The notes under the pieces were generated by a model. The model worked only from the letters and a program-made list of their open reading frames with translations, had not been told where the DNA came from and did no database searches. Shown here piece after piece: positions 53,671-61,304 of a stretch of 64,000 nt of DNA. The first letter of the stretch is position 1. The number at the start of each line of letters is the position of its first letter. A program made the position numbers and the translations under genes. The stretch is taken from NCBI GenBank assembly GCA_031551515.1, contig JAVBNL010000028.1, positions 1 to 64,000 of the forward strand, written 5' to 3'. The DNA comes from FLUQ01 sp031551515. GTDB taxonomy: Bacteria > Desulfobacterota > Desulfovibrionia > Desulfovibrionales > Desulfovibrionaceae.

Positions 53671-54740
53671 TATTTCCTCCTCAAAGCGTCCAGAATGGGC
53701 GCTATGAAATCGTCGGCGCCGGGTATGTCGCCCGGCATGTGCCCGTAAAAGGCGGAATCGGCAACCGTGCGGATGGCAAGACGCACGTCGTCCACCATCT
53801 GGCCGGTGTTGTGTTCGATGGTCAAAAAACGCCGTCCCTGTTTGGCCAGCTCAAGCAGCACGTCGGAAGGGAAGGGGAACAGGGTGATAGGCCGAACCAA
53901 CCCCACTTTGTGCCCCTCGCCGCGCAGCTTGCGGATGGCGCTTTTGGCGATGCGGCCCATGGAGCCGTAGGCCACGACGATCAGTTCCGCATCGTCGGTC
54001 ATAAAGCGTTCCGCCCGCGCTTCCGCTTTCATGGCTTCGTATTTGGCCACCAGCTTGCGGTTGTGGGCGGCCAAAGCGCCTTCTTCCAAAAAGAGCGACT
54101 TGACCAGGCGTTTGGCTTTGCCGTGCGTGCCGGCCAGCCACCAGTCTTCCGCCCCGTGGTCGTTGGGCTTGCCCATGTCTTTGAGGGTCACGGGCTCTTT
54201 CATGGTGCCCACGATGCCGTCGCCCAGCACCAGAACCGGGTTGCGGTATTTGAAGGCCAGATCAAAGGCCTCGCTCATCATGTCGTACGCTTCCTGGCAG
54301 GTGGAAGGCGCCAGCACCAGGGTGCGGTAGTCGCCGTGGCCGCCGCCGCGCGTGCTCTGAAAATAGTCGCCCTGCGCCGGGCCGATGTCGCCCAGGCCCG
54401 GGCCGCCCCGGTTCATGTTCACGATAACGCCGGGGAGTTCGCTCCCCGCCATGTACGAGATGGCTTCCTGCATCAGCGAGACGCCGGGGCTGGAAGAGCT
54501 GGTCATGGCCCTGATGCCCGCCGAGGCCGCGCCCAGCAGCATGTTGGCGGCCGCCACTTCACTTTCCGCCTGCACGAAAGAGCCGCCCGACTCAGGCAAC
54601 GCCTGCGACAGCATTTCCGGTATTTCGTTCTGCGGGGTGATGGGGTAGCCGAAATAGCATTTACAGCCGGCGGCTATGGCGCCATAGCCCACGGCCTCGT
54701 TACCCTTAATAAAAACCCGTTTCGCTTCGGCTTTGCTCAT
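53670..54740 (-). CDS. 2-oxoacid:ferredoxin oxidoreductase, alpha subunit
   Basis: A 356-aa subunit that carries the pyrimidine-binding and core domains: GNEAVGYGAIAAGCKCYFGYPITPQNE, TSSSSPGVSLMQEAISYMAGSELP and VRPITLFPFP. It is closest in pattern to VorB-type 3-methyl-2-oxobutanoate enzymes, though 2-oxoglutarate enzymes look similar, so the exact substrate is not certain. Its start overlaps the ferredoxin-like gene by 4 nt. Confidence 0.9.
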
Positions 54741-54976
54741 TGCGCGCCTCCGCTCTTGTCAGAGCCCTTTTTGGCCCGGTACACGCGAATGGCGCAGTCC
54801 GGGCAGATCAGCGCGCACGATGCGCAACCGGTGCAGGCTTCCATATTCTCCACTTCCACGACCATGTACCCCTGGCGGTTGAACCGCTTCGACTTTTTTA
54901 TGATCTTCTTGGGGCACACAGTGGAGCAAAGAAGGCAGCCCTTACAGCGTTCATCTAAAAAAACAACCCGTGCCAT
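54737..54976 (-). CDS. 2-oxoacid:ferredoxin oxidoreductase, ferredoxin-like delta subunit
   Basis: A 79-aa 2[4Fe-4S] protein with CKGCLLCSTVCP and CTGCASCALICP. It conducts electrons from the thiamine site to free ferredoxin. It is the first gene of the four-gene operon (delta-alpha-beta-gamma), with AAGGAACC before the ATG. A short basic tail follows the second cluster motif. Confidence 0.92.
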   Translation of the reverse strand: MARVVFLDERCKGCLLCSTVCPKKIIKKSKRFNRQGYMVVEVENMEACTGCASCALICPDCAIRVYRAKKGSDKSGGAQ

Positions 54977-55114
54977 GCTGGTTCCTTTATACGCGGACGC
55001 TCGTTACGAAAAAAACGGGGCAACCCCGGTTTGCGTCCAATCTGTATCGGCAATGGGTATACTGCTTTTTCAGGCGGCTGCAAACCCCCATGCATGCGGT
55101 TATGCGAGAGTATC

Positions 55115-55144
55115 TTGCTTTATCTGTTCATGTATGCTTATTAT
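55115..55144 (+). promoter_or_regulatory. Possible promoter of the repeat-protein gene
   Basis: TTGCTT, 18 nt, TATTAT, 98 nt before the start codon. The divergent region 54977-55242 has no other clear feature; the VOR promoter must also be here but I could not pinpoint it. Confidence 0.35.
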
Positions 55145-55242
55145 TCCGCAAATTATTTCACAATTTCCGTTCACGCCGTGAGCAAAGCGCCACCCCTGCG
55201 ATGTTGACGTTTTGCCCGCCGCAGAACCAGGCCAAGGTGCAT

Positions 55243-56820
55243 ATGCCCAAGAATGTTGATAATACGCCGATGGATGACGACATCCTTGATCTTACAGAGG
55301 TCGTTGAAGCCGGCAAAACGCTGCCCCCTGACAGCCCCGACTCTATCGGAGCCGATTTCGGCGCCGACCTTGACGCCCTGCTTGACAGCCTGGCCTCCGA
55401 TACGGCGGCGGCAGCACCCAAGCCAGCGGCGCCCGTCAAACCCGTGGCCCCTGCAAAACCGGTGGCCGCCCCCATAGCCGACCAAACCCCGGCGGGTCAC
55501 GTTGTGGACCCCAACGAAGAACTCGCCATGCCCGGCACGGCGGATATCGATTCGCTTCTGGCCGAACTGGGCGTGGAACCCACGAAAGCCTCCGCCGCCA
55601 AACCCGCGCCCGACCCGGAACCGGACTTCGAGACGGAACCGGAAGATGCGGCGCAGGATGTTCTGCCCGACGATCTCGCGGCCATGATCGCAGATGCTCC
55701 CGCTGCAAAGCCCAAGGCCGCGGCGCCGCCTCCGGCCGACTTGTCCGACGTGGACCTGCCCGCCGCGCAGGCCGATATCGACTCCCTTCTGGCGGAATTG
55801 GACAAAACCGCCGCCAAAGAAGCTCCGGCCCCGAAGGCGCCGCTGGATGATCTCCCCGACGACCTGGCCGCCATGATCGCCGCCGCTCCCGCGGCACAAC
55901 CCGTGGCGGAACCGGCCCCGCAGCCGGCTCCGCTGGATGATCTGCCCGATGACCTCGCGGCCATGATCGCAGCGGCGCCTTCCGCCACCGTTTCGGAAAC
56001 CGCCCCGGCAGCCGAAGTGTCCCAGAAACCGAAAATCGCCATACGCCCGGCCCCGGCGAAAGAGATCAAAGCCTTCCCCGTCACGCCGGATCCCGTGGCC
56101 GAAGCGCCCGCCCCGGTGGCTGACATCCCCAAAACGGACGGCATCGACCTGAACGAGCTGGACGCCCTGCTTGACGGCATGCTGGCCGCCGCGCCGCCTT
56201 CCGGCGGAGTAAAGGCCGAAGCGCTGCCGGCCCAAGAAGCGGCGGAACCTGAAGGAATCGCCGCGCCCGCATCCTCCGCGCAGGCCGCGTCTGGCCAGGC
56301 GGTCGACCCCGCACTGCTTGACGGCCTGACCGCCCGGATGGATGCGCTGGAGAATGAACTTGCCGCCGTGCAGGCCGTGCTGGCCGCGGCGGAAGCCGCG
56401 CCCCCCGCGGAAGTGGCCGCCGCACCCGCAGAACCGCAGCTTGACAGCGTGCTGCCGAACCTGGCCGCGCTGGAAAGCGAAGTGGCCGCTCTGCGCGCCG
56501 TTGTGGAGGCCGCGCCTGCCGCACAGGCCGCGCCTGACGCCGAAGAGGCGGAAGCGGCCGCTGCCGCCGCCGTGGAAGTGAAGGTGGAAGAATTGCTCGC
56601 GCCCGGCTCTCCGCTGATGGAACGCATCAGCGCGGGCATTGCCGCCGCCGTGCTGACCCGCCTTGGCGCGGGCCTTGCGGGAGAAGGCGATACGGAAACG
56701 GACCCCGCCCTGCTGGCGGCTGCCGAAAACTTCCGCCGTGACCTGGAAAAAACGGCCGCATCCGCCGCCGCCAAGGTCATACGCGAAGAAATCGTGGCCC
56801 TGATGCAAGGCCAAGCCTGA
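55243..56820 (+). CDS. Acidic Ala/Pro-rich protein with repeated short helical motifs (525 aa)
   Basis: Not a recognised family. Most of the protein is low-complexity Ala/Pro/Asp/Glu sequence, punctuated by short amphipathic motifs: DLPDDLAAMIA three times (near residues 144, 203 and 228) and a [DE][IL]D[AS]LL motif four times (DLDALLDSL, DIDSLLAELG, DIDSLLAELD, ELDALLDGM). The last 75 residues are a folded-looking helical domain (PLMERISAGIAAAVLTRLGAG, then ENFRRDLEKTAASAAAKVIREE). No signal peptide. ATG at 55243 has AAGGTG 6 nt upstream. The design suggests a flexible scaffold that offers several binding sites to a partner. Confidence 0.65.
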   Translation: MPKNVDNTPMDDDILDLTEVVEAGKTLPPDSPDSIGADFGADLDALLDSLASDTAAAAPKPAAPVKPVAPAKPVAAPIADQTPAGHVVDPNEELAMPGTADIDSLLAELGVEPTKASAAKPAPDPEPDFETEPEDAAQDVLPDDLAAMIADAPAAKPKAAAPPPADLSDVDLPAAQADIDSLLAELDKTAAKEAPAPKAPLDDLPDDLAAMIAAAPAAQPVAEPAPQPAPLDDLPDDLAAMIAAAPSATVSETAPAAEVSQKPKIAIRPAPAKEIKAFPVTPDPVAEAPAPVADIPKTDGIDLNELDALLDGMLAAAPPSGGVKAEALPAQEAAEPEGIAAPASSAQAASGQAVDPALLDGLTARMDALENELAAVQAVLAAAEAAPPAEVAAAPAEPQLDSVLPNLAALESEVAALRAVVEAAPAAQAAPDAEEAEAAAAAAVEVKVEELLAPGSPLMERISAGIAAAVLTRLGAGLAGEGDTETDPALLAAAENFRRDLEKTAASAAAKVIREEIVALMQGQA

Positions 56821-56839
56821 GGCTTGAACGAACTCTTTT

Positions 56840-56860
56840 GAGGTCACAAATTGTGATCTC
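56840..56860. repeat. 21-bp inverted repeat
   Basis: GAGGTCACAA-A-TTGTGATCTC, with one G-T pair. It stands 19 nt after the stop of the repeat protein and could be an operator or an RNA hairpin. Confidence 0.4.
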
Positions 56861-56911
56861 GGAAAAAGTATACCCAAAAAAAGGGGATGGCCGGCGAGGT
56901 TATTCCTTTTT

Positions 56912-56966
56912 CCCGTCCCGGTTTTTGCCATGGTGGCAGGAGCCATTCCCCAGGACGGGTTTTTTT
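56912..56966 (+). terminator. Terminator after the repeat-protein gene
   Basis: CCCGTCC pairs with GGACGGG across a 34-nt structured loop that itself contains TGCCA-tgg-TGGCA, followed by seven T residues. The branched shape could also be the 3' end of a small RNA. Confidence 0.65.
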
Positions 56967-56970
56967 GTGG

Positions 56971-57099
56971 GCAAGCGCGCGTATCGCGGGCAATAGCGTC
57001 GTCAAAGCGTTTCGCCGCGTCGGTCGAATACCGTAAGAGTATACTCCTTCCGCGGCAAAACGCTTTTCCTTGCTCTTGCCTCACGCTCCACGCACTTGC
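56971..57099. repeat. Long imperfect palindrome C (about 129 bp)
   Basis: The core is AATAC-cgtaaga-GTATA (57027-57043). AAAGCGTTT pairs with AAAACGCTTT and GCCGCG with CGCGGC. The outer arms, GCAAGCGCG and CGCACTTGC, also match with gaps. The right arm is repeated in tandem, imperfectly, at 57104-57150. Design as in palindromes A and B. Confidence 0.65.
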
Positions 57100-57189
57100 G
57101 AAGAAAACGCTCTTCCTTGTCTTTGCCGCGCGCTTCGCATACTTACAAAGAAGCATGTGGCGCACAGCGCCACCGGCCAGGAGCAACCT

Positions 57190-57444
57190 ATGGAAAAAAT
57201 AACTAAAGAAGCCATTCAGGTGACGAAAGAAATCGTCGTCAAATTCATTGAGAGCGGCCGCGTCTCGCCCTCCAATTTCGAAGAGATCTTTCCCTCGGTG
57301 TATCAGGTGGTGCGTTCCACCCTGGTGGATTCCATGCTGCCCCAGCCCGCAAGCAAGGGGCAAAGCCGCCCGAACCCGGCGGATTATAATAAGCCCGGCG
57401 AAATGCAAGACCCCACCATTCCCCAGCCCTTCGGCGGCGAGTAA
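57190..57444 (+). CDS. Small conserved protein of unknown function (84 aa)
   Basis: An N-terminal helical half (KEAIQVTKEIVVKFIESGRV, then SPSNFEEIFPSVYQVVRSTL) precedes a disordered Pro/Gly-rich tail. The helical half faintly recalls the N-terminal region of MucR/Ros-type proteins (E-I-V...V-x-P-x-x...I-x-x-V), without any zinc finger. Ribosome binding site AGGAG. It ends 3 nt before the UbiE start and is probably co-transcribed with it. Confidence 0.65.
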   Translation: MEKITKEAIQVTKEIVVKFIESGRVSPSNFEEIFPSVYQVVRSTLVDSMLPQPASKGQSRPNPADYNKPGEMQDPTIPQPFGGE

Positions 57445-57447
57445 GGC

Positions 57448-58182
57448 GTGGGAAAAGACGACACCGGCAAGACCCACGGCGGGCTTGTCTCCGCCATGTT
57501 CGGCCGCATCGCGCCGGGTTATGACAAGGCCAACCGCCTGCTCAGCTGCGGCATCGACATCCTGTGGCGCCGCCGCGTGGTGAAGCGAGTGGCCGCTTCA
57601 TTCAGCCCCGGCGGCCGCCGCCGCGTGCTTGACCTGGCCGCGGGCACGCTGGACCTTTCGCTCGCCCTTGCCCGCTCCATTGCGGGCGCGAACGTGCTGG
57701 CCCTTGATTTTTGTTTGCCCATGCTGGTCGCGGGCGGCCCAAAACTGCACCGCGCGGACGCGTATACAAGAGGCCGCGTCAACCGCGCCGCGGGCGACGC
57801 CTTTGCCCTGCCGCTGGCCGACGAAAGCGTGGATGCCGTAACCGTGGCTTTCGGCCTGCGCAACATGCTGCCGCACCAAGCGGCGCTCTCCGAGGCTTGC
57901 CGCGTGCTTTCCCCCGGCGGCAGCCTTTTTGTGCTGGAATTCGGCACCGCAAGCACCCCCTTGTGGGGCGGGCTGTACAATTTTTACCTTTCCCGCGCGC
58001 TTCCCGCCTTGGGCGGCCTGATCACCGGCGACCGCGAAGCGTACGATTACCTCGCCCGCACCATAACCGCCTTTCCCGGCGCCGACGGCCTGGCGGATAC
58101 GATGCGTTCCGCCGGGTTCAGCCATGTGGCCTGGGAAAAACTGTGCGGCGGCATCGTGTACTTGCACAGCGGCCGAAAATAG
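57448..58182 (+). CDS. UbiE/MenG-type demethylmenaquinone methyltransferase
   Basis: A 244-aa SAM-dependent methyltransferase for the last step of menaquinone synthesis. It has MFGRIAPGYDKANRLLSCGID, RVLDLAAGTLDLSLAL, DAVTVAFGLRNM and VLEFGTASTPLWGGLYNFYLS. The SAM loop reads AAGTLD where ACGTGD is usual, a conspicuous change of the second Gly to Leu. GTG start at 57448. The futalosine hydrolase and polyprenyl synthase genes downstream support the menaquinone assignment. Confidence 0.85.
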   Translation: MGKDDTGKTHGGLVSAMFGRIAPGYDKANRLLSCGIDILWRRRVVKRVAASFSPGGRRRVLDLAAGTLDLSLALARSIAGANVLALDFCLPMLVAGGPKLHRADAYTRGRVNRAAGDAFALPLADESVDAVTVAFGLRNMLPHQAALSEACRVLSPGGSLFVLEFGTASTPLWGGLYNFYLSRALPALGGLITGDREAYDYLARTITAFPGADGLADTMRSAGFSHVAWEKLCGGIVYLHSGRK

Positions 58183-58216
58183 GTAAAAAATTGGTTCACG
58201 ACAAAGGCAGGATCAC

Positions 58217-59533
58217 ATGAATACTTCGTTTGCCGCCATGCACAATAAAACTGTTCCTGTTGCCGTTGTGGGCCTCGGGTATGTGGGCCTGCCCCTGGCG
58301 GTTGCGCTGGCGCGGCACTTTTCGGTCATCGGCTTTGACATTTCATCGGCCAGGGTTGCGGAACTGGCCGCCGGGCGCGACCACACCCGCGAAGTGGAAA
58401 ACGCGGACCTTGCCGCCTGCGGCATCGCGTTTACCACCGATCCGGCAAAACTCGCCGCGGCAGGCGTCATCATCGTGGCGGTGCCCACCCCGGTGGACAC
58501 GCACAACAACCCCGACCTCACGCCGGTGAAAAAAGCCTGCGCCACCGTGGGCAAAGCCATGGGCAAAGGCTGCGTGGTGGTTTTTGAATCCACCGTCTAC
58601 CCCGGCGTGACCGAAGAAGTCTGCGTGCCCATTCTGGAAAAAGAGTCGGGCCTTGTTTACGGCCGCGATTTTCAGGTGGGCTATTCGCCCGAGCGCATCA
58701 ACCCCGGCGACCGCGTGCACACGCTGGAAAACGTGGTGAAAATAGTTGCCGGCGGCGACGAAGCCACAACGGAACTGCTCTCTCGTGTTTACGGCGCCGT
58801 GGTTACGGCGGGCATTCATAAAGCTTCTTCCATCAAAGTAGCAGAAGCGGCCAAGGTCATTGAAAACACCCAGCGCGACCTGAACATCGCGCTGATGAAC
58901 GAACTGGCGGTCATTTTCCACAACCTGGGCATAGACACCCTGGATGTGCTTGAAGCCGCCGGCACCAAATGGAACTTTCTGCCTTTCCGCCCAGGCCTGG
59001 TCGGCGGACATTGCATCGGTGTGGACCCTTACTATCTGACCTACAAGGCGCAAGAGAGCGGCTATTCGCCCCAGGTCATTTTGGCGGGCAGACGCATCAA
59101 CGACGACATGGGCCGTTATGTGGCCCACACCGCCGTCAAAATGATGATCAAGGCGGGCCGTGCGGTCAAAGGGGCCAAGGTGGGCGTGCTGGGCCTGACC
59201 TTCAAAGAAAACGTGCCCGACCTGCGCAACTCAAAGGTCATCACCATCATCCGCGAGCTGGAAGATTACGGCGCGAAGGTGCTGACCTGCGACCCCCTGG
59301 CGGATACGGCCGAAGCCAAAGCGGAATACGGCATCGATTTGTGCTCTTTCGACGATCTGCGCTCTCTTGATGCGCTGATTCTGGCCGTGGCGCACGCCGA
59401 ATACGCCGCCCTTGACCTTGCGGAGCTGAAAAAACGCTTTGCGGACGGGCAAAACGCCGTGCTGCTTGACGTTAAAAGCTGCTGGAACGCGAAGGCGGCG
59501 CGTGATCTCGGTTACGCTCACTGGCGGTTGTGA
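58217..59533 (+). CDS. UDP-glucose/GDP-mannose dehydrogenase-family nucleotide-sugar 6-dehydrogenase
   Basis: A 438-aa NAD-dependent enzyme that oxidises a UDP-N-acetylhexosamine-like sugar to its uronic acid. It shows VGLGYVGLPLAVALA (NAD site), VPTPVDTHNNPDL, YSPERINPGD, the catalytic Cys in LVGGHCIGVDPYYL and LGLTFKENVPDLRNSK. It resembles the WbpA/WbpO/TviB branch used for surface polysaccharides. It sits between ubiE and mqnB; its stop overlaps the next start by one base, so it is part of that transcript despite the different pathway. Confidence 0.9.
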   Translation: MNTSFAAMHNKTVPVAVVGLGYVGLPLAVALARHFSVIGFDISSARVAELAAGRDHTREVENADLAACGIAFTTDPAKLAAAGVIIVAVPTPVDTHNNPDLTPVKKACATVGKAMGKGCVVVFESTVYPGVTEEVCVPILEKESGLVYGRDFQVGYSPERINPGDRVHTLENVVKIVAGGDEATTELLSRVYGAVVTAGIHKASSIKVAEAAKVIENTQRDLNIALMNELAVIFHNLGIDTLDVLEAAGTKWNFLPFRPGLVGGHCIGVDPYYLTYKAQESGYSPQVILAGRRINDDMGRYVAHTAVKMMIKAGRAVKGAKVGVLGLTFKENVPDLRNSKVITIIRELEDYGAKVLTCDPLADTAEAKAEYGIDLCSFDDLRSLDALILAVAHAEYAALDLAELKKRFADGQNAVLLDVKSCWNAKAARDLGYAHWRL

Positions 59534-60288
59534 TGACGCTTGATGCCCCTCTTGTTTTGTTCGCCGCCACGGGCATGGAAATGCAGGCTGTTGCCGCCGG
59601 GCTGGGGCCGGACATTCCCGTGCCGCGAACGGGCGAAACCGTTTCGGTGCGGCATAACGGCCGCGCCCTGCTTTTGGCGGTGACCGGCGTGGGGCCGCTG
59701 GCCGCGGCAATGGCCGCCGGCAAAGCGCTGTGCCGAACCCCGGCCCCCGCAGGCTTTATCTGCTGCGGCATCGCGGGCACCTATGCCGCGCAACTTGCGC
59801 CGCTGGGCAGCGTGGTTATCGCCAGCCGTGAAATCTGGCCCGAATACGGTTTGGTCACGGAACGGGGCGTCGACCCGGTGGCGCTGGGCTTTCCCCTGGC
59901 GGGAAGCAAAGACGACACAAACCCGCCGCCGGTTTGGGATACGCTGGAGCTTGACCCGGAAGGGGCCTTCGCGGCCCTGGGGTTGCCCGGCCCGGCGGCA
60001 GGCGACGACGCGGACCCCAGTTTTCCGCTTGTTACGCGCGGTCCCGGCCTGACCGTGGCCGGGGTGTCGGGCACGCCGAACCGGGCACGGGCGCTTGCGG
60101 CCCGTTACGGCGCGTTGACCGAGAATATGGAAGGGTTCCCTCTGGCGCTGGCCGCAAGAGAAGCGGACGTTCCCTTCATCGAATTGCGGGCCATTTCCAA
60201 CGTTGTGGGCGAACGCGCGCCGGACGCCTGGAACATGCCCGCCGCGCTGGCCTCTCTCAGCCGTGCGGCGCATCGGCTATTTTCGTAA
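59533..60288 (+). CDS. mqnB: Futalosine hydrolase MqnB
   Basis: A 251-aa nucleoside-phosphorylase-fold hydrolase that removes the base from futalosine in menaquinone synthesis. It shows AATGMEMQAVAAGLG, TGVGPLAAAMAAGKAL, CCGIAGTYA, PEYGLVTERGV, ENMEGFPLALAA and RAISNVVGERAPDAW. ATG at 59533 overlaps the previous stop (TGATG). The organism therefore uses the futalosine and not the Men pathway. No other mqn gene is in the window. Confidence 0.88.
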   Translation: MTLDAPLVLFAATGMEMQAVAAGLGPDIPVPRTGETVSVRHNGRALLLAVTGVGPLAAAMAAGKALCRTPAPAGFICCGIAGTYAAQLAPLGSVVIASREIWPEYGLVTERGVDPVALGFPLAGSKDDTNPPPVWDTLELDPEGAFAALGLPGPAAGDDADPSFPLVTRGPGLTVAGVSGTPNRARALAARYGALTENMEGFPLALAAREADVPFIELRAISNVVGERAPDAWNMPAALASLSRAAHRLFS

Positions 60289-60303
60289 CCGGAGAACGAC
60301 GAC

Positions 60304-61269
60304 ATGCTTACCCTCGCGCGGGCGTTGCGAACCGAAGAACCCCGCATTGACGCTGTATTACAGGCCCAAATAGCCGAACTGCCTCCGTTGGTGCGCCCGG
60401 TTGCGGCCCATACTCTGAATGCGGGCGGCAAACGCCTGCGCCCTTTGCTTTGTGTCTTCATGGGCAAGCTTTTCGGCTGCGATCACCCCGACATTTACAC
60501 CCTGGCCGTTGCTGTCGAATTTTTTCACGTGGCCACCCTGATGCACGACGACCTCTTGGATAACGCCGCCACCCGCCGGGGCAAACCTTCCGCGCACACC
60601 GAGTTCAGCCCCACCGAGGCGGTGCTCGGCGGCGACGCTATGCTGGCCCACGCCGCGAAAATGGTGGCGGGCCTGGACAACACCCGCCTTTCCCGCTGCT
60701 TTGCCGAAGCCGTTTTGCAAACAGCCACCGGGGAGATCGCTGAATTCGCAAGCCAGGGCGACATTGACCTTAGCCGTGAAACCTATCTTGCGATAATCAC
60801 CGGCAAAACCGCCTGGAGCCTGCGCGCGGCCTGCGAACTGGCGGCCATACGCAGCGGCGGTTCCGACGACGAAATCGCTTCTGCCGCCCTTTTCGGACTG
60901 GAGTTGGGCGTCGCCTTCCAGATCGTTGACGACGCCCTGGATATCGCCCCTTCCAAAACCATCGGCAAACCGGCCGGCGGCGATTTGCGCGAACGCAAAT
61001 GCACGCCCCTGATCCGCTTTTACCGCGAAACGCTGAGCCCGGAAGAAGACGCCTCTTTCGCCTCGAAATTCAAAGCCGGCTCGTTTACCGACGCCGAGGC
61101 GGAAGCTATTATTAAAGCCATGCGCAAGGCCGGCTGCGACGAAAAAACCCGGGCTCTCGCCGCAGAGCATCTGGCCCGCGCCACCAAGGCCCTTTCAGCA
61201 TTGCCAGCCGGGGCGATACGCGATACTTTGGCCCTGGTTTCCGATTATATCCGGACGCGCGGCCACTAG
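60304..61269 (+). CDS. Polyprenyl diphosphate synthase (octaprenyl-type)
   Basis: A 321-aa trans-prenyltransferase that makes the isoprenoid tail of menaquinone. The two Asp-rich motifs are MHDDLLDNAATRRGKPS and FQIVDDALDI, and GGKRLRPLL is the substrate-binding block. The length fits medium to long-chain synthases (C35-C40), but chain length cannot be fixed from sequence here. It begins 15 nt after mqnB. Confidence 0.9.
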   Translation: MLTLARALRTEEPRIDAVLQAQIAELPPLVRPVAAHTLNAGGKRLRPLLCVFMGKLFGCDHPDIYTLAVAVEFFHVATLMHDDLLDNAATRRGKPSAHTEFSPTEAVLGGDAMLAHAAKMVAGLDNTRLSRCFAEAVLQTATGEIAEFASQGDIDLSRETYLAIITGKTAWSLRAACELAAIRSGGSDDEIASAALFGLELGVAFQIVDDALDIAPSKTIGKPAGGDLRERKCTPLIRFYRETLSPEEDASFASKFKAGSFTDAEAEAIIKAMRKAGCDEKTRALAAEHLARATKALSALPAGAIRDTLALVSDYIRTRGH

Positions 61270-61304
61270 CCGGCGCGTTTCCCCTTCAGCCAGACGGAAA
61301 ACTT

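Noticed and set aside
56840..56860. CRP-type operator
   Set aside because: The half-sites (TCACAA/TTGTGA) are in the reverse order and spacing compared with TGTGA-N6-TCACA.
55171..57477. 768-codon minus-strand frame antisense to the repeat protein
   Set aside because: Gly/Arg-rich mirror of the Ala/Pro-rich gene. It spans the neighbouring terminator and palindrome.
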